Shown here: piece after piece, positions 17,547-26,210 of the stretch | Numbering within the stretch: the first letter of the stretch is position 1 | Layout of the letters: every line of letters begins with the position of its first letter | DNA from: Pseudomonadota bacterium | Lineage (GTDB): Bacteria; Pseudomonadota; Gammaproteobacteria; Burkholderiales; Thiobacillaceae | NCBI GenBank assembly: GCA_029558905.1 | Contig: JAKQCX010000028.1 | Location: forward strand, 1 to 39,026 | DNA length: 39,026 bases | Direction of reading: 5' to 3' | Program-made: the position numbers and the translations under genes | Notes under the pieces: generated by a model | What the model saw: the letters and a program-made list of their open reading frames with translations, nothing else | The model's database searches: none | What the model was told of the DNA's origin: nothing

Positions 17547-18278
17547 ATGGGCTCCTGGAAAAGACTCTTATTGTGCGCGCTGCTGGCATACCTGCCCGTG
17601 GCCACGGCCTCCGAGCCAACCGCCACGCCCGTCACGCAACGGGAGGTCCGCAGCCTGCCGCCACGCCTGACGCTGATCTACGACGTGCGCATGGGTGATG
17701 GTGGCCTGACCCTGGGCCAGGGTACCTATACCTGGCAGGCCGGGGGCGGCCGTTACCACCTGGAGAGCGTGGCCCGGGCCACGGGTCTGACCGCGCTGGT
17801 CATGAGCGGGCAAATCCGCCAGCGCAGCGAAGGCCGTCTGGAGCCCGGGGGGCTGGTGCCGCAGCAGTTCTGGCAGGTCAGGGGCGCGAAGAAACCTGAG
17901 ACGGCCCGTTTCGACTGGGGTCGCCGCGTGGTGGTGCTGCGCAAGGGCGAAGAGGAACTGCGGCAAGGAGGTCAGGATCTGCTCAGTTTCCCCTTTCACC
18001 TGGCCCTCACCGTGGCGGAGACGGATCCAGCCTGGGACATGCCGGTGACCAATGGGCGCTATATGAAGGACTACCGTTTCCATGTGCTGGGCCGGGAGCG
18101 CCTGCGGGCAGTGGGAGAAATGTTGGATACCCTGCATGTCCAGGGCAGCCGGGCGGAGGACGGCAGCCTGGACGTCTGGCTGGCCCCCACGCATCACTGG
18201 CTGCCGGTGCGCATCCGCACCCAGGACAACAAGAAAGGCACGGTCATGCAGCTGACCCTGGCCCGGATCAAGGACTGA
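17547..18278 (+). CDS. DUF3108-domain exported protein
   Basis: This 243-residue protein has a signal peptide (LLLCALLAYLPVATA, about 1-21) and a DUF3108 domain: LIYDVRMGDGGLTLGQGTYTW, GRYHLESVARATGLTALVMSG, QRSEGRLEPGGLVPQQF and a C-terminal THHWLPVRIRTQDNKKG. The repeated strand pattern suggests an outer-membrane-facing or periplasmic beta-rich fold. DUF3108 genes commonly sit behind purM-purN in betaproteobacteria, but no role is established. GGAGGTG lies about ten bases before the ATG; it starts 19 bases after purN. Confidence 0.75.
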   Translation: MGSWKRLLLCALLAYLPVATASEPTATPVTQREVRSLPPRLTLIYDVRMGDGGLTLGQGTYTWQAGGGRYHLESVARATGLTALVMSGQIRQRSEGRLEPGGLVPQQFWQVRGAKKPETARFDWGRRVVVLRKGEEELRQGGQDLLSFPFHLALTVAETDPAWDMPVTNGRYMKDYRFHVLGRERLRAVGEMLDTLHVQGSRAEDGSLDVWLAPTHHWLPVRIRTQDNKKGTVMQLTLARIKD

Positions 18279-18295
18279 GCCCGTCTCCTTCGTGC

Positions 18296-19438
18296 CTAGT
18301 CGATGCCCAGTCGGGCACGGGTCTCCCGGGCCAGATCCAGGGCCTCTTCCAGGCTGGGGGCCAGGCAGTTGTAGTGCCCCATCTTGCGGCCCGGCCGGGC
18401 TTCGCTCTTGCCGTAGAGATGCAGATGCACCCCGGGATGCCGCAAGAGTTCAAGCCAGGCAGGTTCCGGGGCCCACGCATCTCCCAGCAGGTTCACCATG
18501 ACCACGGGGCTGAGTAGGCGGCCGTCCCCCAGGGGCAGGCCGCACAGGGCCCGTACCTGCTGCTGGAACTGGTCGCAGGCCGTGGCATCCAGGGTGTAGT
18601 GGCCGCTGTTGTGGGGCCGTGGCGCCATCTCGTTGAAGACGATGCGGCCGTCTCGCAGGACGAAGAATTCCACCGCCATGACCCCCACGTAATCCAGTTC
18701 CCGGGCCAGGTGGGCGGCCATCTCCCGGGCCCGCTGGGCCAGCTTCTCCGGGATGCGGGCGGGGACGATGCTCATGTCCAGGATGCCATGGCGGTGCAGG
18801 TTCTCGGCCACGGGGAAGAAGGCCACGGCATCCTCGGTGTTGCGGGCCAGGACCACGGAGACCTCCCGTTCCAGGGGCAGGAAGCCTTCCAGCAGGCAGG
18901 GCACCCTTCCCAGCCGGATGAAGGCCGCGGAAAGCTCATCCCGGCTGCCCACCCGGACCTGACCCTTGCCGTCATAGCCCAGTCGCCGGGTCTTCAGCAG
19001 GGCCGGGGCGCCGATGGCCTGCCAGGCCGCGTCAAGGTCCGACTCGGTGTCGATATCGGCAAAGGGGGCGGTGTCGCACATCGAGGCCAGGGCGTGGTGC
19101 TTTTCCTCCAGGCGGTCCTGTGCCACGGCCAGGGCCGAAGGGTCCGGTGCCACGCGGCAGTGCCTGGCCAGCATGCGCATGCTGGCGGCCGGCACGTTCT
19201 CGAACTCCGTGGTCACCGCCTGGCACAGGCTGCCCATGCGCAGCAGGGCCACGGCATCGCCGTAGTCCGCCTTCAGATGGATGTCGGCCAGGCGGCCGGC
19301 GGGCGAATCCGGGTCCGGATCCAGGACCACGGTGGCATAGCCCATGACCCGGGCCGCCAGGACGAACATGCGCCCCAGCTGGCCGCCCCCCAGCACCCCC
19401 AGGGTGGCACCGGGCAGCAAAGGCCCTTCTGCCGTCAT
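18296..19438 (-). CDS. purK: N5-carboxyaminoimidazole ribonucleotide synthase
   Basis: This 380-residue ATP-grasp enzyme makes N5-CAIR from AIR, ATP and bicarbonate, acting with PurE. Motifs are [18 protein letters not shown] at the N-terminus, [26 protein letters not shown] (ATP-grasp) and [19 protein letters not shown] near the metal-binding end. [10 protein letters not shown] also occurs (as [10 protein letters not shown]). Its ATG overlaps the purE stop by four bases, giving a purE-purK operon. It converges with the purMN-DUF3108 operon with only 17 bases between stops. Confidence 0.96.
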   Translation of the reverse strand: MTAEGPLLPGATLGVLGGGQLGRMFVLAARVMGYATVVLDPDPDSPAGRLADIHLKADYGDAVALLRMGSLCQAVTTEFENVPAASMRMLARHCRVAPDPSALAVAQDRLEEKHHALASMCDTAPFADIDTESDLDAAWQAIGAPALLKTRRLGYDGKGQVRVGSRDELSAAFIRLGRVPCLLEGFLPLEREVSVVLARNTEDAVAFFPVAENLHRHGILDMSIVPARIPEKLAQRAREMAAHLARELDYVGVMAVEFFVLRDGRIVFNEMAPRPHNSGHYTLDATACDQFQQQVRALCGLPLGDGRLLSPVVMVNLLGDAWAPEPAWLELLRHPGVHLHLYGKSEARPGRKMGHYNCLAPSLEEALDLARETRARLGID

Positions 19439-19926
19439 TGCCCGGGCAGTTCCATGGCCAGCACGGCATCGCGCTGTTGCTGGCGGAAGGCGATGAGCCG
19501 ATCCCGGATCCGGGGAAATTCGTTGGCCAGCAGGGCGGCGGCAAAGAGGGCGGCATTGGCCGCACCGGCCTCACCGATGGCGAAGGTGGCGGTGGGGATG
19601 CCCCGGGGCATCTGTACGATGGACAGCAGGGAGTCCAGGCCTTGCAGGTTGCGGGACTGGACCGGCACCCCGAGCACTGGCAGGTGGGTCTTGGCGGCGG
19701 TCATGCCCGGCAGATGGGCCGCGCCCCCGGCTCCGGCGATGATGCAGCGCAGGCCCCGTTCGGCCGCGCCGGCGGCGTAGTCGAAGAGCAGATCCGGGGT
19801 ACGGTGTGCGGACACCACCCGTTTCTCGAAGGGGATGTCCATCTGTTGCAGGAGGTCGGCGGCGTGGCGCATGGTTTCCCAGTCGCTGACGCTGCCCATG
19901 ATGAGACCGACGAGAGGGGCGTTCAT
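19435..19926 (-). CDS. purE: N5-carboxyaminoimidazole ribonucleotide mutase
   Basis: This 163-residue class I PurE moves the carboxyl group of N5-CAIR to give CAIR. It shows the signature [47 protein letters not shown] and [20 protein letters not shown]. The length is typical. It is the first gene of the purEK pair. No PurR-like operator or riboswitch is evident upstream (19927-19998). Confidence 0.97.
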   Translation of the reverse strand: MNAPLVGLIMGSVSDWETMRHAADLLQQMDIPFEKRVVSAHRTPDLLFDYAAGAAERGLRCIIAGAGGAAHLPGMTAAKTHLPVLGVPVQSRNLQGLDSLLSIVQMPRGIPTATFAIGEAGAANAALFAAALLANEFPRIRDRLIAFRQQQRDAVLAMELPGQ

Positions 19927-19998
19927 GCTGTATGGGTCTGTGGCTCGGAGGCGCGCATTCTACCGTGCCCGCGTCCCATCGCCCCAGGGCTCCGGCCT

Positions 19999-21375
19999 TC
20001 AGAAGGGCAGGGGCCAGCCCGGCAGGGCCTGTTGCAACAGCTGGCGAAATTCGCCCTGGATGCGTGTCAGGGCGGCGGCGTCATCCGCTTCGAAGCGCAA
20101 TACCAGGGCGGGAATGGTGTTGGAGGCCCGCAACAGGCCGAAACCATCCTTGTATTCCACGCGCAGGCCGTCCAGGGTTATGACGTCTTCAGCCCCTTCG
20201 AAGCGGGCCTCTCGTCGCAACCGCTCCATCAGTTCATGGGGCTCGCCTTCACCCATGCGGATCTGCAGCTCCGGCGTGCTCATGGCGTTCGGCAGGGCCC
20301 GCAGAACGGCGCTGGCATCCTTGTGCCGGGACAGGATTTCCAGCAGCCTTGCCCCGGCATAGAGGCCATCGTCGAAGCCATACCAGCGTTCCTTGAAGAA
20401 GATGTGGCCGCTCAATTCCCCCGCCAGCAGGGCGCCGGTCTCCCGCAACTTGGTCTTCAGCACGGAATGGCCCGTCTTCCACAGCATGGGCTCGCCGCCA
20501 TGATCCCGAATCCATTTATACAGATTGCGGCTGGATTTCACGTCGAAAATGATCTGTCCGCCGGGGTGACGGCTGAGCACGTCGGCGGCGAACAGCATGA
20601 GCAGACGGTCCGGGAAGATCAGGCCGCCATCCCGGGTCACCACTCCCAGGCGGTCGCCGTCACCGTCGAAGGCCAGGCCCAGTTCGGCATCGCCGGCTTG
20701 CAGGTGCTGGCTGAGCGCGCGCAGATTGGCCGGAATGGAGGGATCCGGGTGGTGGTTGGGGAAATGGCCGTCCACCTCGCAGAACAGCTCCTCCACCTCG
20801 CAGCCCAGGGCCCGGAACAGGGCCGGGGCGAAGGCACCAGCCACGCCGTTGCCGGCATCGACGGCGATCTGCATGGGGCGGGTGAGGTGAATGTCGCCGG
20901 TGATACGTGCCTGATAGGCCGGGCCGATGTCATGCCGGCGATGCGTCCCTTCTCCGCGCTGGAAATCCCCGACCTCGATGCGCTGCCGCAGGGCCTGGAT
21001 GGCCGTGCCGCTCAGGGTTTCTCCGGCCAGCACCATCTTCAGGCCATTGTATGCGGGTGGATTGTGGGAGCCGGTGACCATGGCGGCGCAACGGCAGCCC
21101 AGGTGGATGGCGGCGAAATAGGCCATGGGCGTGGTGATCCGGCCCAGGTCCATGACCTGCATGCCGGTGGCGCACAAGCCTCGGGTCAGGGCCGCCGCCA
21201 GTTCGGGTCCGGACAGGCGACCGTCCCGCCCCAGCACCATGTGGGTCTGTCCCAGATCCCGGGCCATGCTGCCCAGACCCAGACCGATCCGTTCCATGCC
21301 GGCAGGGGTCAGATTCTGGCCGACGATGCCGCGAATGTCATAGGCCTTGAAGATCTCGTACGGGAGGGGATGCAT
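19999..21375 (-). CDS. algC: Phosphomannomutase/phosphoglucomutase
   Basis: This 458-residue alpha-D-phosphohexomutase interconverts mannose 6-/1-phosphate or glucose 6-/1-phosphate, feeding surface polysaccharide and LPS. The phosphoserine loop is VTGSHNPP (S103), the metal loop is FDGDGDRLGVV, the sugar-binding loop is GELSGHIFF, and the phosphate-binding end is RASNTIPALVLRFEA. It matches bifunctional AlgC/ManB proteins in length. A terminated RNA (about 21439-21499) lies upstream on the same strand, so a leader or attenuator is possible. Confidence 0.92.
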   Translation of the reverse strand: MHPLPYEIFKAYDIRGIVGQNLTPAGMERIGLGLGSMARDLGQTHMVLGRDGRLSGPELAAALTRGLCATGMQVMDLGRITTPMAYFAAIHLGCRCAAMVTGSHNPPAYNGLKMVLAGETLSGTAIQALRQRIEVGDFQRGEGTHRRHDIGPAYQARITGDIHLTRPMQIAVDAGNGVAGAFAPALFRALGCEVEELFCEVDGHFPNHHPDPSIPANLRALSQHLQAGDAELGLAFDGDGDRLGVVTRDGGLIFPDRLLMLFAADVLSRHPGGQIIFDVKSSRNLYKWIRDHGGEPMLWKTGHSVLKTKLRETGALLAGELSGHIFFKERWYGFDDGLYAGARLLEILSRHKDASAVLRALPNAMSTPELQIRMGEGEPHELMERLRREARFEGAEDVITLDGLRVEYKDGFGLLRASNTIPALVLRFEADDAAALTRIQGEFRQLLQQALPGWPLPF

Positions 21376-21438
21376 GCGGACTGCCCAATCAACGGGCCGG
21401 GATTATGACGCGGCTGACCTGATGCGGGGGACTGCGGG

Positions 21439-21468
21439 AAAAAAAACGGCACCGTGGTCCGGTGCCGT
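21439..21468 (-). terminator. Strong intrinsic terminator upstream of algC
   Basis: ACGGCACCG-GACCA-CGGTGCCGT (a perfect 9-bp stem) is followed by eight T on the minus strand. It ends 63 bases before the algC start and belongs to the candidate small RNA or algC leader. Confidence 0.9.
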
Positions 21469-21499
21469 GAAAAACCGTCTTTGCGACGGTCAGGGAGGT
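21439..21499 (-). ncRNA. Candidate small RNA with anti-Shine-Dalgarno motif (or algC leader attenuator)
   Basis: On the minus strand an extended -10 (TGC-TACACT, 21514-21506) is followed by TTACCTCCCTG, a hairpin ACCGTC-GCAAA-GACGGT (21490-21474), a U-rich link and a strong terminator hairpin with eight T. The predicted transcript is about 60 nt. ACCTCCC (21499-21493) is complementary to a strong ribosome-binding site and would be single-stranded at the 5' end. No gene is transcribed leftward into this terminator, so the RNA must start in this spacer. A prematurely terminated algC leader is the alternative. Confidence 0.5.
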
Positions 21500-21676
21500 A
21501 ACTGCAGTGTAGCAAAACATATAACGAAAGGTATAGTTGGATCGAAACATTTTTTCGCATGGGAACCACGGCCATGCGTGACCGAGTTGTGGCTGCGCGC
21601 TTCCCGGGCGACAGGGATCAAGCCGCTGGCAGTAAATAGCGCCTAGAATGGCCGCACCCCTCGACGGACGATACAC

Positions 21677-23047
21677 ATGAACGATTTCACTGCCCTGCTG
21701 GAGAAATACAGCAAGCCTGGTCCACGCTATACCTCCTACCCCACCGCCCCCTATTTCCACACCGGTTTCACCGAAGCGGACTGGGCCCAGGAATTGAGGT
21801 CCTCCCAGGCTACGGGCCGGGATCTTTCCCTATATGTACACATCCCCTTCTGCGACACCCTCTGTTACTACTGTGGCTGCAACATGGTGGTAACGGGTTA
21901 CTACGAGAAGGCGGAGGAATATCTGCAATGCCTGGATCAGGAAATCGCCCGCGTGGCGGCCATGACCAATCCCGATCGGGTGGTCCGCCAGCTGCATTGG
22001 GGTGGGGGCACGCCCACCTATCTGAAGCCGCAGGACATCCGCCGCCTCATGCGCATGCTCGACAGCCGCTTCCGGATCGCTCCGGATGCCGAGATCGGCT
22101 GCGAGGCAGATCCCCGGGAACTGACCCGGGAGCATCTGCAGGCCCTGCGGGAAGTTGGCTTCAACCGCCTGTCCATCGGCGTGCAGGACCTGGACAGCAT
22201 CGTCCAGGTGGCGGTCAACCGGGTGCAGCCCGCGCCCCTGATCGAACAGGTGTACACCTGGGCCCGGGAGCTGGGCTTTGCCAGCATCAACATGGACCTC
22301 ATCGTGGGTCTGCCGCATCAGAGTGTGGCCAGCTTCAACCGTACTCTGGACCGGGTGCTGCAGTGGGCGCCGGACCGTTTCGCCATCTTCACTTATGCGC
22401 ACGTGCCCTGGGTGAAGAAACACCAGAAACTCATCAACGAGGCGGATCTGCCCAGTTTCAACGCGCGCTTGGACCTGCAGCAGCTGATCCACGAACGACT
22501 GGGTGATGCGGGTTACCAGAATATCGGTATGGATCACTATGCCAAGACCAATGATGAAATGGTCAGGGCCCAGCGCAACAAGACCCTGTGGCGCAACTTT
22601 CAGGGCTACACCACGCACAAGAACTGCGATATCTACGCCTTCGGCGCCTCCAGCATCAGCCAGACCGACGACGTTTATCTGCAGAACGAAAAGAAGATCG
22701 GCCGTTACCAGGAACTGGTGCGCGGTGGCCATCTGCCGGTGGAGAGGGGCTTGCGCCTGACGCGGGACGACCATATCCGCCGGGATGCCATCACGAGAGT
22801 CATGTGTGACCTGGAACTGGACATGGATGTCTTCGGTACGGCCTGGAACATCGATTTTCCCAGTTATTTCGCCGATGCCCTGACGGACCTACCGGCACTG
22901 GCGGAGGACGGCCTGGTGCGGCTGGAGCCCGGGCGCATCGCCGTCACCGAACTGGGTCGCCTGTTCCTGCGCAACATCGCCATGACCTTCGATGGCTATC
23001 TGCGCCAGGCCGGCGCGGATCAGCCGCGTTATTCCCGTACGGCCTGA
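21677..23047 (+). CDS. hemN: Oxygen-independent coproporphyrinogen III oxidase
   Basis: This 456-residue radical-SAM enzyme decarboxylates coproporphyrinogen III to protoporphyrinogen IX without oxygen. The cluster motif is HIPFCDTLCYYCGCN (C59, C63, C66 plus C68), typical of true HemN rather than HemW. GPRYTSYPTAPYFH at the start and RLSIGVQDLD, WGGGTPTYL and NIGMDHYAK further on also match HemN. The C-terminal RVMCDLELDMD is the HemN-specific segment. It implies haem synthesis under low oxygen. A hairpin terminator lies about 330 bases downstream. Confidence 0.95.
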   Translation: MNDFTALLEKYSKPGPRYTSYPTAPYFHTGFTEADWAQELRSSQATGRDLSLYVHIPFCDTLCYYCGCNMVVTGYYEKAEEYLQCLDQEIARVAAMTNPDRVVRQLHWGGGTPTYLKPQDIRRLMRMLDSRFRIAPDAEIGCEADPRELTREHLQALREVGFNRLSIGVQDLDSIVQVAVNRVQPAPLIEQVYTWARELGFASINMDLIVGLPHQSVASFNRTLDRVLQWAPDRFAIFTYAHVPWVKKHQKLINEADLPSFNARLDLQQLIHERLGDAGYQNIGMDHYAKTNDEMVRAQRNKTLWRNFQGYTTHKNCDIYAFGASSISQTDDVYLQNEKKIGRYQELVRGGHLPVERGLRLTRDDHIRRDAITRVMCDLELDMDVFGTAWNIDFPSYFADALTDLPALAEDGLVRLEPGRIAVTELGRLFLRNIAMTFDGYLRQAGADQPRYSRTA

Positions 23048-23413
23048 CAGGTCTTGCCAGGACAACGCGCACGCCCTGCCGGTGAATCGGCATGACAGGA
23101 GCGAGGCGAGTACGGATGCGGCCGTTCCGCCAGACGGGGAGCGGCGGCAATGTCCAGGCCCGCGTGCCATCTTCGACGACGTGGTCGTCCGGGTGGAGCC
23201 TTTCTGCCGTCAAGGTGGGGATGCCTGGAGTACTGGGTATCCAGTCGTTGAGGAATGCCCGCCCCGATATGGATGCCCAGGGGCCGCGGATCGCCATCCG
23301 GACCGCTCTGCGGGTCTGCCAGACCCGCGCCGGGTGCTTACAGGCCTGACAACGGCAGCGGGGCTCCATGCGAGAACGCCGGTATCACCGGCGTTTTCGG
23401 CGTGTCCCGCAGC
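23048..23413. other. Gene-free stretch between hemN and the DUF302 gene
   Basis: These 366 bases separate convergent genes. Apart from the terminator hairpin at 23375-23395, I see no gene with convincing codon bias, no tRNA and no repeat of known type. CGCTCTGCGGGTCTGCCAGACCCGCGCCGG (23309-23335 region) can fold locally. Confidence 0.5.
23375..23397. terminator. Intrinsic terminator between convergent hemN and DUF302 genes
   Basis: AACGCCGG, a short loop and CCGGCGTT form an 8-9-bp stem followed on the plus strand by TTTT. It lies 17 bases beyond the leftward DUF302 stop, so it could serve both directions, although the minus-strand T-run is poor. Confidence 0.65.
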
Positions 23414-23950
23414 CTAACGCAGGATGTCCCGGTAGAGGGCATCCTCCTCGGCGCCAATCTCCGCCAGGGCCTTGGCCAGGCTGGGGTCTTTCATCAGTTT
23501 GGCCATGTTGCTGGTGTTCATGCGCACCACCATGGTCTTGCCATCCTTGTCCTCGAACACGGTGGCGCGGCAGGGCAGGGGCGGTGCTTTGCCGCCGCCG
23601 GCCTGGGCGACCTTGTCGTTGGCGTGGGCCGGGCAGATGGTGATGATCTTCATGCGCTTGGCGTCCTTCCTGCCGGCCTTCTGCATCTCGGCCTGCATGT
23701 CCTGGATTTCACCCACCATCCAGCCGCGCTTGCCGGCCTGGGTCTTGATGGCGATGACGGTTTCCTCGAAGCCCAGCTTGGAGGGACGTGCATCGAACAT
23801 CAACGCCATCATCTGCATCTGCGCCTGTACGGCCGCCTGCATCTGCTTGATCTGTTCGGGGCTGGGCTGACCGGCGGTTTGCTGGGCCAGTGTGATGCCG
23901 CTGGCAAGGGTGGAGGCCAGCAGCAGGAAGCCTGAAAGAATTTTGGACAT
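23414..23950 (-). CDS. DUF302-domain exported protein
   Basis: This 178-residue protein has a signal peptide (about 1-22, ending TLAQ), a Gln/Met-rich helix (QIKQMQAAVQAQMQMMALM) and a DUF302 domain: LGFEETVIAIKTQAGKRGWM, MKIITICPAHANDKV and PCRATVFEDKDGKTMVVRMN. DUF302 proteins are small alpha/beta proteins of unknown function, often found near sulfur- or redox-related genes. The family cysteine and CPAH suggest a thiol or metal site, which is inference. It lies 23 bases downstream of the zf-CHCC gene on the same strand. Confidence 0.8.
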   Translation of the reverse strand: MSKILSGFLLLASTLASGITLAQQTAGQPSPEQIKQMQAAVQAQMQMMALMFDARPSKLGFEETVIAIKTQAGKRGWMVGEIQDMQAEMQKAGRKDAKRMKIITICPAHANDKVAQAGGGKAPPLPCRATVFEDKDGKTMVVRMNTSNMAKLMKDPSLAKALAEIGAEEDALYRDILR

Positions 23951-23973
23951 GACGGATCTCCTGGGGGATGTGG

Positions 23974-24204
23974 TCAATGAGGCTGGTGGAGCGTGCCGTT
24001 CCAGCCCTTGAGCCGGTATAGCGTACTGCAATAGGGGCACAGGGCCTCGCCTTTCTCCGCCAGCGACAGGAACACCCGTGGGTGGGAATTCCACACGCTT
24101 TCTCCGGGTGTGGGGCAGTGCAGGGGCAGGTCGGCCTCCGTGATCTCGACCGTGCGCGCGGGCGAGGCGGGGGTGGTCGGCTGCATGCCGCCAGCCTCAG
24201 ACAT
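23974..24204 (-). CDS. CHCC-type zinc-finger protein
   Basis: This 76-residue protein has the zf-CHCC pattern: LPLHCPTPGESVWNSHPRVFL followed by ALCPYCSTLYRL, with ligands C-x-n-H and C-x2-C. The family is related to the zinc-binding NDUFS6 subunit of mitochondrial complex I; the bacterial proteins are mostly uncharacterised. It overlaps the ilvE stop by eight bases and probably belongs to the ilvE transcript, an arrangement frequent in betaproteobacteria. Confidence 0.85.
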   Translation of the reverse strand: MSEAGGMQPTTPASPARTVEITEADLPLHCPTPGESVWNSHPRVFLSLAEKGEALCPYCSTLYRLKGWNGTLHQPH

Positions 24205-25117
24205 GGCTCAACCAGGCACCGTGCTGCGCGGACCGCCCCTGGACGCAATCGAAATAGCGGCTCTGCAGCTGGGCGGTGATGGGGCCCCGGTCACCGTCGC
24301 CTATGGTCCGGTTATCCAGCTCGCGGATGGGGGTCACCTCGGCGGCGGTACCGGTGAAGAAGGCCTCGTCGGCGGCATACACCTCGTCACGCGTGATGCG
24401 CTTTTCGATGACCTGCAGGCCCATTTCTCCCGCCAGCTGGATGATGGTGTCCCGGGTGATGCCTTCCAGGGCGCTGGTCAGGTCCGGGGTGTAGAGCCTG
24501 CCCTTGCGGATGATGAAGATGTTCTCGCCCGAGCCCTCGGCCACGAAACCGTCCACGTCCAGCAGCAGGGCCTCGTCATAGCCATCGGATTCCGCCTCCC
24601 GGTGGGCCAGGATGGAATTCATGTAATGGCCGTTGGCCTTGGCCTTGCACATGGTGATGTTCACGTGGTGACGCGAGAAGGAGGATGTCTTCACGCGGAT
24701 GCCATGTTCCAGCGCGCCCTGGCCCAGGTAGGCACCCCAGGGCCAGGCCGCGACGATGACATGCGTGGACAGGGTCTTGGCGGATATGCCCATGGCTTCG
24801 GCACCATAGAAGGCCATGGGGCGCAGATAGCCGGATTTCAGGCCGTTTTCCCGTACCACCAGCGATTGCGCCGCGTTCAGGGTCTCCTGGTCGAAGGGCA
24901 TCTTCATGCCCAGGATATGGGCGGAGCGGAACAGGCGCTCGGTATGCTCCCGCAGGCGGAAGATGGCGGTGCCGCCGGGGGTCTCGTAGGCGCGCACTCC
25001 CTCGAATACGCCCATGCCGTAATGCAGCGTGTGGGTGAGCACATGGGTAGTGGCCTCGCGCCAGGGGACGAGTTTGCCGTCGTACCAGATGACGCCGTCG
25101 CGGTCGGCCATGGACAT
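24197..25117 (-). CDS. ilvE: Branched-chain amino acid aminotransferase
   Basis: This 306-residue class IV PLP transaminase makes leucine, isoleucine and valine from their keto acids. It has WYDGKLVPWREATTHVLTHTLHYG, GVFEGVRAYET, the PLP-lysine region CKAKANGHYMNS (about 158-166), VAEGSGENIFI and FFTGTAAEVTPI. The start ATG at 25117 has GGAG eight bases upstream; an ATG six bases further in is also possible. It heads the ilvE-zf-CHCC-DUF302 series. Confidence 0.95.
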   Translation of the reverse strand: MSMADRDGVIWYDGKLVPWREATTHVLTHTLHYGMGVFEGVRAYETPGGTAIFRLREHTERLFRSAHILGMKMPFDQETLNAAQSLVVRENGLKSGYLRPMAFYGAEAMGISAKTLSTHVIVAAWPWGAYLGQGALEHGIRVKTSSFSRHHVNITMCKAKANGHYMNSILAHREAESDGYDEALLLDVDGFVAEGSGENIFIIRKGRLYTPDLTSALEGITRDTIIQLAGEMGLQVIEKRITRDEVYAADEAFFTGTAAEVTPIRELDNRTIGDGDRGPITAQLQSRYFDCVQGRSAQHGAWLSHV

Positions 25118-25217
25118 GATGAGAACTCCGGGGCGTAGGGTTGACACGAGATTCTAGCCCAGGCGTCAGGGCATAATGAACCATTGTCTCATCGAGCCAG
25201 GCACCAAAGGATAGACC

Positions 25218-26198
25218 ATGCGACTGCGCGCCCTCCTCCTGACCCTTGCCCTGGTGGGCATGCCGCCCATGTCCGCCCACGCCCAGCTGTTCATGCCGGA
25301 CCCCGTGCAGGCCATGCAGATGCTCCTGCGCTACTACCATATGGCTGCGCAGGCGGGAGACCCGGGCGCCCAGGCCAGGCTGGGCTGGATATTCGAGAAC
25401 GGCCTGGGCGTAGGCAAGGACCTGGCCAAGGCGGCGGAGTGGTATGGCAAGGCGGCCCGGCAGAACGACCCCGTCGGCCTCTACAACCTTGGCCTCATGC
25501 TCATGAAGGGCCAGGGCGTGAGCCAGAACATGGAGGAGGCCGTCACCCTCATGAGTGGAGCGGCGGAACTCAATCTGGCCGCGGCCCAGGCCCAGCTCGC
25601 GGCACTCTACGACCAGGGCCTGGGGGTACCGAGGGATCCGGTCGTGGCCGCGCAATGGCTGCAACGGGCCGCGGAGCTGGGGGATGTTCCAGCCCAGAAC
25701 AACCTGGGCATCAAGTTCGCCACGGGCAATGGCGTGGCCCAGGACTATGCCCAGGCGGTGAAATGGTTCACCCAGGCCGCCGAAGCGGGCAATGCCGAGG
25801 CCCAGGGTAACCTGGGACTGATCTATCGGGATGGTCTGGGCGGTATCCCCCGGGATTATCTGGCCGCGGCCAACTGGCTGGCCCTGGCGGGCAGCCAGGG
25901 CCATGTGCCTTCCATGGCGCGTCTGGCGGCGATGTTCGAGCAAGGCCAGGGTCTTCCCAAAAATCCGATGGAGGCGGCGCGCTGGTACCACAAGGCGGCC
26001 CAGGCCGGCGACAGGGTGGCGCAATACCATCTGGGCGTGCTCTACCGAGACGGCAAAGGTGTGCCCGAAAATCCGCACGAGGCCCTGCGCTGGCTGCGGA
26101 AGTCCGCCGACCAGGGGCATGCCGGGGCCCAGGAGGACCTCCGGCGGCTCGTCGAGCAGTTGGCCGCGCAGGCCAGGCCTGCATCCGAGGTACCCTGA
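25218..26198 (+). CDS. Exported Sel1-repeat protein
   Basis: This 326-residue protein has a signal peptide (about 1-22, ending AHAQ) and about seven Sel1/TPR-like repeats of about 36 residues from residue 45 to 310. Examples are AQARLGWIFENGLGVGKDLAKAAEWY and AQYHLGVLYRDGKGVPENPHEALRWL. Sel1 repeats form alpha-solenoid scaffolds for protein contacts in the periplasm or envelope. No enzymatic domain is present. AAAGGA stands six bases before the ATG. It is convergent with the Mac-like operon (12-base gap). Confidence 0.85.
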   Translation: MRLRALLLTLALVGMPPMSAHAQLFMPDPVQAMQMLLRYYHMAAQAGDPGAQARLGWIFENGLGVGKDLAKAAEWYGKAARQNDPVGLYNLGLMLMKGQGVSQNMEEAVTLMSGAAELNLAAAQAQLAALYDQGLGVPRDPVVAAQWLQRAAELGDVPAQNNLGIKFATGNGVAQDYAQAVKWFTQAAEAGNAEAQGNLGLIYRDGLGGIPRDYLAAANWLALAGSQGHVPSMARLAAMFEQGQGLPKNPMEAARWYHKAAQAGDRVAQYHLGVLYRDGKGVPENPHEALRWLRKSADQGHAGAQEDLRRLVEQLAAQARPASEVP

Positions 26199-26210
26199 GA
26201 TTCGCGCGCA

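Larger units (their letters stand above)
21376..21676. other. Intergenic region between algC and hemN
   Basis: This 301-base divergent spacer holds the minus-strand terminated RNA (about 21439-21499), an AT-rich stretch (21515-21560) containing TATAGT and TATAAC, and TAGAAT (21644-21649) as a plausible hemN -10. I searched for an FNR-type TTGAT-N4-ATCAA box and saw only a half-site (GATCAA, 21616-21621). No protein gene is supported. Confidence 0.6.

Noticed and set aside
21610..21630. FNR box before hemN
   Set aside because: Only one half-site (GATCAA) is present; the partner half is missing at the correct spacing.
21376..21676. Possible c-di-GMP or other known riboswitch before algC
   Set aside because: Two hairpins and a terminator are present, but I could not match the conserved core of GEMM or any other riboswitch class I know.
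22944..23369. 141-codon minus-strand frame after hemN
   Set aside because: It partly overlaps the hemN end, is Arg/Pro-rich and has no domain; treated as chance.
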